The position numbers were made by a program, and so were the translations under genes. A stretch of 42,873 nt of DNA, taken from contig NZ_QGMY01000015.1 of the NCBI RefSeq assembly GCF_003173355.1, positions 1-42,873 on the forward strand, written 5' to 3'. Origin of the DNA: Methanospirillum lacunae (GTDB lineage: Archaea > Halobacteriota > Methanomicrobia > Methanomicrobiales > Methanospirillaceae). Shown one piece after another: positions 1 to 7,080 of this stretch. The notes beneath the pieces were generated by a model, which was not told the DNA's origin, did no database searches, and saw only the letters and a list, made by a program, of their open reading frames with translations. Within the stretch, counting starts at the first letter, position 1. Each line of letters begins with the position of its first letter.

Positions 1-61
1 GAAAGGTTCACGTACGGTTCTTAGAAGGGGGGAAGAGAGTAATCTCTTCTTCCTATTCGAC
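1..61 (+). ncRNA. 3' end of a group II intron (domains V-VI)
   Basis: The first 20 bases fit the GAAA tetraloop and 3' strand of domain V, including the ACGTACGGTTC segment typical of bacterial-type group II introns. A short TTAGAA joiner follows. Positions 30-53 can fold into a domain VI hairpin: GGAAGAGAG, a short loop, then CTCTTCTTCC. The sequence ends TTCGAC, a plausible intron 3' boundary (AY) at position 61. The 5' strand of domain V, domains I-IV and any intron-encoded reverse transcriptase would lie left of the window, so it cannot be told whether the intron is complete. It lies just upstream of the ATPase gene, inside the integrated element. Confidence 0.75.
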
Positions 62-76
62 TAAAACAATCTTCAA

Positions 77-1474
77 ATGATTACTTTAAATTATCAGAAT
101 ATCTATATGATCATAATTATGGGGATGAATGATAGTTTTAATGATGAAAAGATTCAGCTCTCTCATATTTCAATAAAAGATCTATTTGGAATATTTAACC
201 ATGAAATACCAATAAACACTCGAGATCATATAACGATAATAATTGGCCCAAATGGCGTCGGGAAGACTATAATTCTTAAAATATTAATCTGGATATTTAA
301 GTTCAATTTTGCTTCATTAATGGAAATTCCATTTACTTCTCTAAAACTTGATTTTAATCCAAATTATTCACTTACAATTAAAAAAGAGAGAATAAAAATC
401 AATTCTGAAAAAGAAGTCCATACAATTCTAAATTTTTACTTAAATTCTCCAGATAGTAATAGTCCTCGTCATTGGCAATATAATCCATCATCATTACTAG
501 AATCAAATAGATATATTAAGGTCTTTAATGGTTGGGAATTCTCAGATGAGGATATTGATGATAATATTGAATGGATCGGTTTAAATAATAAAAATTCAGG
601 TCGGCACAGAGTTGTTCATACACGAAGAAAAAAAGAATCACAAATTGAACCTTGGCTCATCTCTTTTTTACAAAAAATAGACATTCACCTAATAGAAACT
701 CAAAGATTGTTAATTATTGATCGGGGTTCAGATAATGAATATAATCAATACAAGAACGTTACCTCGAAGCGCAATTTAAAATATGTGGTAGAAGCTAATT
801 CTCAGGATTTAGTAGAAAAAATAAAAGAGATTAGTTTAGAGAACAATGCGATCTCACAATCACTTGAAAGGACATTCCCAATTAGATTAGCAAAATATCA
901 TAATGAAGGGAATATATCTGTATCTGACATTCAAAGAGAACTGGTTAATCTCGAGCAAAAAAGAAATGAACTTGCAAAAGTAGGGTTAGTTAAAAAAGAA
1001 GAGATTAATCTTGAAGAATTATCGGAAATTAATCCTGAAAATATTTCGATCTTATCTGTGTATATTTCTGATGTTAAGGAAAAATTAAAAATATTAGATA
1101 AATTTTATGAAAAAGTACATCTTTTTACTGACATCATATCTAGTCGATTTTTATTTAAATCAATAAGTATCGACCAGAAATTGGGCTTCTCATTTAAATC
1201 AAAAAATGGAGCCTCGATCCCTTTATCGGCATTATCATCCGGTGAACAACATGAATTAGTTCTAATTTACAATCTATTGTTTAAAGTAAATAATAATGCA
1301 TTAGTTTTAATTGACGAACCAGAATTATCTTTACATGTATGCTGGCAAGAACAATTTATTAATGATATTCAGAAAATTGCCGATATAATTGGTTTTGACA
1401 TAATTATTGCAACCCATTCTCCCGAAATTGTCAGTAATAAACTGAATCTAACTGTTCAATTAAACGGTGATTAG
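77..1474 (+). CDS. ABC/AAA-type ATPase, AriA-like subunit of a PARIS-type defence pair
   Basis: This is an SMC/OLD-like ATPase of up to 465 aa. Walker A is GPNGVGKT at residues 57-64, the signature LSSGEQ is at about 386-391, Walker B is LVLIDEP with D413/E414, and the H-loop is THSPEIV with H447. The central part (about 80-370) is charged and helical, as in coiled-coil insertions. ATGs at 77, 107, 119 and 125 are all possible starts; conserved sequence begins only near residue 27, so 119 or 125 is more likely than 77. The stop overlaps the next gene by 8 bases. In PARIS the ATPase (AriA) holds and then releases the DUF4435 nuclease (AriB) when it senses phage anti-restriction proteins. Here that role is inferred from domain pairing and sizes. 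Base composition is far more AT-rich than the genes after 4640, which suggests transfer. Confidence 0.8.
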   Translation: MITLNYQNIYMIIIMGMNDSFNDEKIQLSHISIKDLFGIFNHEIPINTRDHITIIIGPNGVGKTIILKILIWIFKFNFASLMEIPFTSLKLDFNPNYSLTIKKERIKINSEKEVHTILNFYLNSPDSNSPRHWQYNPSSLLESNRYIKVFNGWEFSDEDIDDNIEWIGLNNKNSGRHRVVHTRRKKESQIEPWLISFLQKIDIHLIETQRLLIIDRGSDNEYNQYKNVTSKRNLKYVVEANSQDLVEKIKEISLENNAISQSLERTFPIRLAKYHNEGNISVSDIQRELVNLEQKRNELAKVGLVKKEEINLEELSEINPENISILSVYISDVKEKLKILDKFYEKVHLFTDIISSRFLFKSISIDQKLGFSFKSKNGASIPLSALSSGEQHELVLIYNLLFKVNNNALVLIDEPELSLHVCWQEQFINDIQKIADIIGFDIIIATHSPEIVSNKLNLTVQLNGD

Positions 1475-2342
1475 GTTGGCATCTCGTCAAAATGCTGAAG
1501 TGATTTACACTTCACTTGTAATGAAGAGACAAATTGATAAAAGGGCGATAATCGTTGTTGAAGGAACAACCGATGAGAGAGTTTTCTATCGGTTTTTTGG
1601 AGATGAAAAAGTTCGATATGAGATTACTTATAATAAGGAAAAGGTTATTGATGTCGTAAATTTTGCTAATAGAGATTCATTTTGTGGTTTATTTGGTATA
1701 ATTGATTGTGATTATGATTTTATATTGAATATGTGTAAAAATATTCCCAATTTACTGTATACTGACTCTCATGACATCATAACAATGATTTTTTATTCTA
1801 ATGCATTTGATTTATTTTTAAGGGAATATGGATATGATCCTGAAATTCTTAAAATAAATCCAAATGTTCTAATTACTCTTTTAAACATTGTTATGCCTTT
1901 AGGGATATACCGACTATTAATTGAACAAAATAAGAGTTCCATCCAAGTTCAAATTAAAAATGCAAAAATTGAAGATTTTCTAGACTTTAACAATTTTTCT
2001 TTCAAGATAGAAGAATTTATTAACAATACATTAATTCCAAATAATGATGAAGGAATTAATACTATCTCAATAATGAAGAAAATTAATGAAAACCTTAAAA
2101 ACACATCGGTAGATATTTGGCATATCTGTAAAGGTCACGATCTGATTGTAGTATTATCTCAATTTTTAATCTTGAAAATTGGAAATAATCGAAAAGGAAA
2201 AAAACTGGATAATGACTTAACAGAAGCAGCACTAAGGGCTTATTATGAAATGAATTTTTTTATCTCAACTAAATTATTTAAGTCTATAGTTGATTGGAAT
2301 CTTAAAAATAGGGATTATTTATTTATAAATAATATTGAATGA
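1467..2342 (+). CDS. DUF4435/TOPRIM-like protein, AriB-like effector of a PARIS-type pair
   Basis: This 291-aa protein has the DUF4435 pattern. An acidic strand, VVEGTTDERVF with E32, is followed by GIIDCDYD with D80 and D82, which together resemble the TOPRIM metal site (E...DxD). The rest is helical, with low-complexity Asn/Ile/Lys-rich stretches. The listed start is GTG at 1467 inside the end of the ATPase gene; an ATG at 1521 (residue 19) is an alternative that still keeps E32. The 8-base overlap and shared AT-rich composition argue for co-expression with the ATPase. In characterised PARIS systems AriB is a toxic TOPRIM nuclease that cuts host tRNA. That activity here is inferred from family membership, not seen. 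Other ATPase plus DUF4435 pairs exist, so the PARIS label is probable rather than certain. Confidence 0.72.
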   Translation: MIRLASRQNAEVIYTSLVMKRQIDKRAIIVVEGTTDERVFYRFFGDEKVRYEITYNKEKVIDVVNFANRDSFCGLFGIIDCDYDFILNMCKNIPNLLYTDSHDIITMIFYSNAFDLFLREYGYDPEILKINPNVLITLLNIVMPLGIYRLLIEQNKSSIQVQIKNAKIEDFLDFNNFSFKIEEFINNTLIPNNDEGINTISIMKKINENLKNTSVDIWHICKGHDLIVVLSQFLILKIGNNRKGKKLDNDLTEAALRAYYEMNFFISTKLFKSIVDWNLKNRDYLFINNIE

Positions 2343-2724
2343 GTGAAATAAATCTATTGTAATGGTAATAATGAAGATATGTGTTTGAAATATTTTATTT
2401 AGAATATCCATCTAAAATGAAAAATTACTTAATATTTTTTTACCTATTTTAACATAAAAATGGCTAAATATTGAATACATTATTTACTTTATCTGAACTT
2501 TGTTCTATGAATAGGTTCTACAAAAAAATGGACAAATAATCACAAAATAATTAATTTTTTTGAGAAATTTATATATTATTATGCAGGCATTTTAAATAAA
2601 ACAAGATTTCTATTTGTAACCAATTCAAGACTGATTTTTGTTTATTGTAGATATTAACAAATATTTGCATTTTGTGGTTAAAACGCTATTCCCATATGTT
2701 TTATTATTCCTGATGTATTAGAGA
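2343..2724. other. AT-rich intergenic gap between the defence pair and the integrase
   Basis: About 380 bases lie between the convergent DUF4435 and integrase genes. Both strands are extremely AT-rich with no convincing reading frame, RNA gene or clear terminator hairpin. Several T runs near 2426-2435 and 2552-2561 could serve as archaeal termination signals for the plus-strand pair. Confidence 0.5.
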
Positions 2725-3621
2725 TTAAAATTCAAGAATTATATTTTTCCATGCATGCATATACACGTCATAAACATATTCAGGGAGAGGTGACTTGTAA
2801 TGAGCCCATTGAACTCCTGATACTCCGTGGGTGAGGATATATGATCGGTTAGAATCATTCCAACAGATAGCATCACCATGTTGTTCCGCAAACTTTCGTA
2901 AATCCCCAAGAATGAAATGATGCTGACATCGGGATAAAGGAAATTTTTTATGTTTAAGCCACATGTTGATGGAATGATAACTAGATAGCAACTCATCATT
3001 TTCCCTCCCTGATATTAAACAAGACAGTGGCTCTATCAAATGAGGATGAATGGGAACATAATGAGCCATCCTGATTTTATCCTTGTCCGATGGAATAGAC
3101 ATGCATGGCTTATCTGTACCTAATGCTTTCCTAACATCACCAACTGTAATTTTTGATAACGTGGCCTCACTCCTTTGACCTGTGTATGCTCCAAGCAGAA
3201 TTACGGTCCGATATTGCATAGCGCGGTCTGAACTAATCTCATCAGTTCTTTCAGCTTCATTGATCCTCTCAATCATTGTACTGATATCGTCAAGGGTTAC
3301 AATCCGAGATGTAACACATTTCCGAGTTTTTTTAGTTTTTGGTAGTTCAAGATATACTGTAAATGCAGAGTATTTCGGATTCATCGTTACCCTTCCAAGG
3401 TGATTGAGAAAAGATATAGCAAATCCCAAGGTTTTCACATGAGAGTCATAGGATTTGTATAAATTTAAGACAAAATTTCGATATTCACACAACGACGTAT
3501 CGTTTACCATTCCTTGCGTATGATCCCAAAATTGCTTTGCAGCCCTATCAAGCCAGTCTATCGACTTGGGTGATAACCCGTGACATCGATTATCAAGATA
3601 TAAAGAGAGATCTTCTTGCAA
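2725..3621 (-). CDS. archaeal tyrosine recombinase (integrase), probably the C-terminal part of an SSV-type split gene
   Basis: Numbered from a TTG at 3621, the 298-aa product shows a core-binding N-terminal region followed by a catalytic domain. Catalytic candidates are R150 in TGQRSEA, a Lys near 180-182, R242 in GDLRKF, H265/H274 in the stretch from THG to WAHYKSP, and a tyrosine in EYVYDVYM (Y284 or Y287). The end of the protein has the usual look of archaeal integrases. No ATG or GTG start is present. Upstream of the TTG the frame stays open on the minus strand to about 3789, through the whole tRNA-Val piece (3683-3724). This fits an SSV-type integrase whose attP lies inside the gene and which is split on integration, leaving this C-terminal part at the right border. 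If so, it is not functional until excision restores the gene. Confidence 0.85.
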   Translation of the reverse strand: MQEDLSLYLDNRCHGLSPKSIDWLDRAAKQFWDHTQGMVNDTSLCEYRNFVLNLYKSYDSHVKTLGFAISFLNHLGRVTMNPKYSAFTVYLELPKTKKTRKCVTSRIVTLDDISTMIERINEAERTDEISSDRAMQYRTVILLGAYTGQRSEATLSKITVGDVRKALGTDKPCMSIPSDKDKIRMAHYVPIHPHLIEPLSCLISGRENDELLSSYHSINMWLKHKKFPLSRCQHHFILGDLRKFAEQHGDAICWNDSNRSYILTHGVSGVQWAHYKSPLPEYVYDVYMHAWKNIILEF

Positions 3622-3682
3622 ATAATATAATTCAGATCTAATATTATCCTCGTGCGCCTTATTTTTTAAAATAGGCTCAAAT

Positions 3683-3724
3683 TTTACACGGCGGAGGTCC
3701 GGAGTTCGAATCTCCGTGGGCCCA
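3683..3724 (+). tRNA. 3' fragment of tRNA-Val(UAC), right attachment site (attR) of the integrated element
   Basis: The 42 bases match tRNA positions 32-73. Anticodon loop TTTACAC has anticodon TAC, followed by 3' anticodon stem GGCGG, variable loop AGGTC, T stem and loop CGGAG-TTCGAAT-CTCCG, 3' acceptor strand TGGGCCC and discriminator A at 3724, with no encoded CCA. Upstream bases cannot supply a D arm or 5' acceptor strand, so this is not a whole gene. Such 3' copies mark the distal border of elements integrated in tRNA genes. Because the tRNA reads on the plus strand, the intact gene and the other end of the element should lie to the left. Confidence 0.85.
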
Positions 3725-3829
3725 TAAAATTCTTTTTTATAGAAAAGTATACGTTTGTCTTCCTGTATTTTTATCGAAGATTTTTTTAATCAACGAATTT
3801 ATTTACCTCATTACTCCCTACTGAATTAT

Positions 3830-4639
3830 ATGACTCGATGGATTGTTGTGTTATTATTGTTTCTTCTTTTTGTGGGAATAGCATTCGCTGATAGTGATAA
3901 TAATACACCTACGACTTCAAATGCATGGAATCAGAAGGCCTTTTCATTACAAAATTTAGGAAAATTTCAAGAAGCTCTGAATGCTTCTAACCAGGCAACT
4001 CAACTGAATCCCAACAGTACCCAAGCTTGGAATACTCAAGCGTCAATTTTGATACATCTTGAGCGATATGAGGAAGCTCTTGCTGCAATAAATCAAACAC
4101 TTCAATTGAACCCAACAAATGCCTATGCTTCCACAACAAAAGACATGCTACTTGAGAAATTAGGTATAACTGATGAATCATCAGATACCGATCTCGTCCA
4201 AAAAGCAATAAAATTGTCAAATACAAAGAAAATGGATGAAGCATTAACAACGATTAATGAAGCAATAGCGCAAGATCCCAATAATATCAAAGCATGGGAT
4301 GCTAAAGCAACAATAATGTTAAAATTTGGAGATCGGGAAAGAGCGGTTGATGCACTTAATCACTCTGTCCAACTAAATCCAGATAGCACATTTGCATGGC
4401 ATACCCTGGGTTACACGTACATTAATTTAGACAGATATGAAGACGCTATTAAAGCATATGACGAAGAATTGCGATTAAATCCAACATCAGGTGATACTTT
4501 AAATAACAAAGCATATGCTTTACAAAAACTTGGGAAATATAACGAAGCGCTAGAAGTAATTAATCATGCTCTTGAGTTATATCCAAATGCATCTATTGAG
4601 TTACAAACGAAGAACAGTATATTGTCTCACTTAAAATGA
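3830..4639 (+). CDS. exported TPR-repeat protein
   Basis: The start is set at the ATG at 3830, because MTRWIVVLLLFLLFVGIAFADS is a good signal peptide or membrane anchor. The frame can be extended to a TTG at 3755, but that adds an unlikely leader. The mature part (about 250 aa) holds two groups of TPR-like repeats. The first has motifs such as AWNQKAFSLQNLGKFQEAL and AWNTQASILIHLERYEEAL, and the second has AWDAKATIMLKFGDRERAV, AWHTLGYTYINLDRYEDAI and TLNNKAYALQKLGKYNEAL. The Asp/Asn-Pro ends (LNPNS, LNPTN, DPNN, LNPDS, LNPTS) are typical of methanogen TPR proteins. It is probably a protein-binding scaffold outside the membrane. It is the first chromosomal gene after the integration site, and its partner is unknown. 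Confidence 0.8.
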   Translation: MTRWIVVLLLFLLFVGIAFADSDNNTPTTSNAWNQKAFSLQNLGKFQEALNASNQATQLNPNSTQAWNTQASILIHLERYEEALAAINQTLQLNPTNAYASTTKDMLLEKLGITDESSDTDLVQKAIKLSNTKKMDEALTTINEAIAQDPNNIKAWDAKATIMLKFGDRERAVDALNHSVQLNPDSTFAWHTLGYTYINLDRYEDAIKAYDEELRLNPTSGDTLNNKAYALQKLGKYNEALEVINHALELYPNASIELQTKNSILSHLK

Positions 4640-4648
4640 GAACCCGGT

Positions 4649-5095
4649 CTATTTTTTTAACATCTCATCAAGGATCTCTGCCGCTCCCCGGACCAACTCC
4701 GGACACACCTTCTTTGCAGCTCCAACCCTCTTTGATTCTGCCAGTTCTTCCGGGATCGCCATATTATACCCCAGGAGATCAGGACACTGAATAGATCCAA
4801 ATCTAGAGATAAACTTCTCTATAAACTCTTTATCAAGAGAATAACTCTTCTCTCTCCATTCTGGCTCCTGGAGAGAATTCATCCCGTTAGCCAGACCAAG
4901 AACCAGTATGGCACCACTGACTGCCCCACACATATTCCCGGTCCTGCCAATGCCTCCTCCAAAACCAGTCGAGATCTTTCGTGCCAGAGCCGGGTCGAGT
5001 CCATATTCTTTTGCATACACTGAAAAGACTGACTGGGAACAGGAATATCCTTCAGCTAGCAGATCAACTGCCTCTTGTGCATGATCCATATTCAT
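4649..5095 (-). CDS. C_GCAxxG_C_C family protein
   Basis: The small soluble protein (148 aa from the chosen start) has the family pattern: Cys in GYSCSQSV, the GGGIGR...MCGAVSGA block, then Cys in SIQCPDLL and KKVCPELV near the C-terminus. The family is thought to bind a metal or cofactor through these cysteines and is often annotated as a redox-associated protein; its reaction is not established. The frame opens 12 bases earlier (5107), but the ATG at 5095 has GAGAGG about 4 bases upstream, so I prefer MNMDHAQEAV as the N-terminus. It converges with the TPR gene, with 9 bases between stop codons. Confidence 0.85.
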   Translation of the reverse strand: MNMDHAQEAVDLLAEGYSCSQSVFSVYAKEYGLDPALARKISTGFGGGIGRTGNMCGAVSGAILVLGLANGMNSLQEPEWREKSYSLDKEFIEKFISRFGSIQCPDLLGYNMAIPEELAESKRVGAAKKVCPELVRGAAEILDEMLKK

Positions 5096-5354
5096 GTATC
5101 CTCTCATACCGGGATATCAATATCGAATAGGTCCGAAATATTCTTATCTCAAGAATTAGGACAAAATGTCAATCTAAATCTGATAAAAAACCTGGGTCTC
5201 TGATAGATCCATAGACTTAACTTCTTTTCAGATACATACTCACGAGCGCTATAGGGTAGATTTTTTACATTCTCTCCGTTGCCGAATTTCCAGGATATTC
5301 CCGTCCTTTGAGAGACTGGCCTTTCTATCTGGTAGTGCAGGAGAGTGGAATCAC

Positions 5355-6920
5355 ATGAAACAATTTCTGACAATCCTTTCTATCCTGATAGCCTGCCTGG
5401 TAATTATTGGGATATCTACCGGATCATCACAGAATGAATCCCCATCGGCAATAGTAAAGACAGACGCCGGTTTGATATCAGGTGTTCAGCAGGATAATCT
5501 CCGTGTTTTTCACGGCATCCCATTTGCTGCACCACCAACCGGAGAACTACGATGGAAACCGCCAGCACCCCCGATACCCTGGGATGGTGTGAAAGAGACA
5601 AAGGAATATTCTGCAACCTGTCCACAGCGGGTTTCCACCGGTAAGACTCCCTCATCAGGATCACAGCCGCTCAACATGAGTGAAGACTGCTTGTGTCTCA
5701 ATGTCTGGACCCCGGCACAGAGTGATGACGAAAAGCTACCGGTTATGGTCTTTTTCTATGGAGGGGGATTTGCTGATGTGGCTGGATCCATGCCGGTCTA
5801 TAATGGAACCACTCTGGCAGAAAAGGACGTCATCGTGGTCACTCCAAATTACCGGCTTGGAGCGTTGGGTTTCCTTGCCCACCCTGAACTTGATGCCGAA
5901 TCTATCCATAATAGTTCAGGAAATTATGGAATCCTCGATCAGATCGCTGCCTTGCAGTGGGTCCAGCGTAACATCGAATCGTTTGGAGGTGACCCATCCC
6001 GGGTGACACTATTTGGGCAGTCAGCGGGAGCGGAAAGTATTCTCGTACATCTGGCAAGCCCGGAGAGTAAGGGTCTTTACCAGCAGGCAATTGTTCAGAG
6101 TGGTCCTTTCTGGGCGGATGGGGCGATTATCAATGCCACCCATTCCAAAGCGGATGCTGAACAATTTGGTGAATGGTTTGCACAAAAACTCGGATGCTCC
6201 GGGCCTGATGCCATTAAACAGATGCGAAATATCAGTCCAGAAGACCTGATCAATGCTACACCCTGGACACCGTCCTCATTCTGGAGTACCCACACGGTCA
6301 TGTTTGAGCCAACGGTTGACGGTTGGATTCTCCCTGACACCCTGGATACTGTGTTCCGTCTCCACCAGGAAAATCCGGTCCCTCTCATTATCGGAAACAA
6401 TGCCAATGACGGAACAACCCTTTCGGCTGATGCCAATATGACGGTTGATGAGTACATAACGTTCCTTACAAACCGGTTCGGGGATAAAGCAGGTGCGGTT
6501 CTTGAAAAATATCCTGCTAATACAACTGCTGACGTGCAGCTCAGACTGGCAGAGATCATGACTGATTACGATTTCAGTGACTCGGTGAAGTTTGCAGCTG
6601 GATCCATGGGAGATATCAGCCCTAACACGTTCATGTACCGGTACTCGTATGTCCTTCCCGGGCAGCCATTAGGTGCTTTTCATGGAAGTGAGACGTTACT
6701 GTTGTTTAATGTTCCAGGAGTTCAATCCGATCCGGCAGTGGCCGCGAATGTAGTAGATCTCTGGACACGGTTCGCGAAGACCGGAGATCCAAATGGTGGA
6801 ATGAATATTACCTGGCCGAGTTACACCCTGAAGAAAGATCAGTACCTTGATATTGATACGGTCCCGGTAGTGAAAACCGGGAATTCAACGATTGCTCTAT
6901 TACAAGACCTGGAATCATAA
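5355..6920 (+). CDS. secreted type-B carboxylesterase (paralog 1)
   Basis: The 521-aa alpha/beta hydrolase has an N-terminal signal peptide (about residues 1-25). Family markers are GIPFAAPPTGELRW, the EDCLCLNVWTP motif with its disulfide-type Cys, the nucleophile elbow GQSAGAES with Ser223, an acidic residue in NNANDGT (Asp352 where most relatives have Glu) and the catalytic His443 in AFHGSE. The oxyanion segment reads FFYGGGF, so Tyr replaces the usual His of HGGG. A likely substrate is a small ester outside the membrane, but the exact one cannot be read from sequence. AGGAGAG lies about 10 bases before the ATG. A T8 tract follows the stop. A close paralog lies on the opposite strand at 8969-10474, with a secreted phosphoesterase between them. 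Confidence 0.9.
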   Translation: MKQFLTILSILIACLVIIGISTGSSQNESPSAIVKTDAGLISGVQQDNLRVFHGIPFAAPPTGELRWKPPAPPIPWDGVKETKEYSATCPQRVSTGKTPSSGSQPLNMSEDCLCLNVWTPAQSDDEKLPVMVFFYGGGFADVAGSMPVYNGTTLAEKDVIVVTPNYRLGALGFLAHPELDAESIHNSSGNYGILDQIAALQWVQRNIESFGGDPSRVTLFGQSAGAESILVHLASPESKGLYQQAIVQSGPFWADGAIINATHSKADAEQFGEWFAQKLGCSGPDAIKQMRNISPEDLINATPWTPSSFWSTHTVMFEPTVDGWILPDTLDTVFRLHQENPVPLIIGNNANDGTTLSADANMTVDEYITFLTNRFGDKAGAVLEKYPANTTADVQLRLAEIMTDYDFSDSVKFAAGSMGDISPNTFMYRYSYVLPGQPLGAFHGSETLLLFNVPGVQSDPAVAANVVDLWTRFAKTGDPNGGMNITWPSYTLKKDQYLDIDTVPVVKTGNSTIALLQDLES

Positions 6921-6935
6921 CCTGATCTCCGGGAC

Positions 6936-6943
6936 TTTTTTTT
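6936..6943 (+). terminator. T8 tract after esterase 1
   Basis: Eight consecutive T residues lie 15 bases after the stop codon. They follow a weak GC-rich stretch (CTCCGGGAC). Oligo-T alone can terminate archaeal transcription. Confidence 0.5.
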
Positions 6944-7050
6944 ACACATTATTTCTCCGGCATAATTTATTGAGATCATACGATTATCTGCGATTTAAAG
7001 GCGAATCCGGTATGAGTATATGAAAAATCGGGAACATGAGTAGTACATCA

Positions 7051-7059
7051 TTTTAAATA
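7051..7059 (+). promoter_or_regulatory. TATA-like box of the phosphoesterase gene
   Basis: TTTTAAATA is centred about 26 bases before the ATG at 7081. Archaeal transcription starts about 25 bases after the TATA centre, so the mRNA would begin at or beside the start codon. No Shine-Dalgarno sequence is visible before that ATG, which fits a leaderless transcript. Confidence 0.5.
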
Positions 7060-7080
7060 GAGATTGTTTCAAGTAGAAAC

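Noticed and set aside
2343-2724. A CRISPR array or phage-type repeat in the AT-rich gap
   Set aside because: No repeated unit of suitable length was found; only A/T runs are present.
3683-3724. A complete tRNA gene at the right end of the element
   Set aside because: Only the anticodon loop to discriminator part is present; the upstream bases form no D arm or 5' acceptor strand, even allowing for an intron.
6095-6559. A 154-codon minus-strand frame
   Set aside because: It is a shadow of the esterase gene in a GC-richer region, without recognisable domains.
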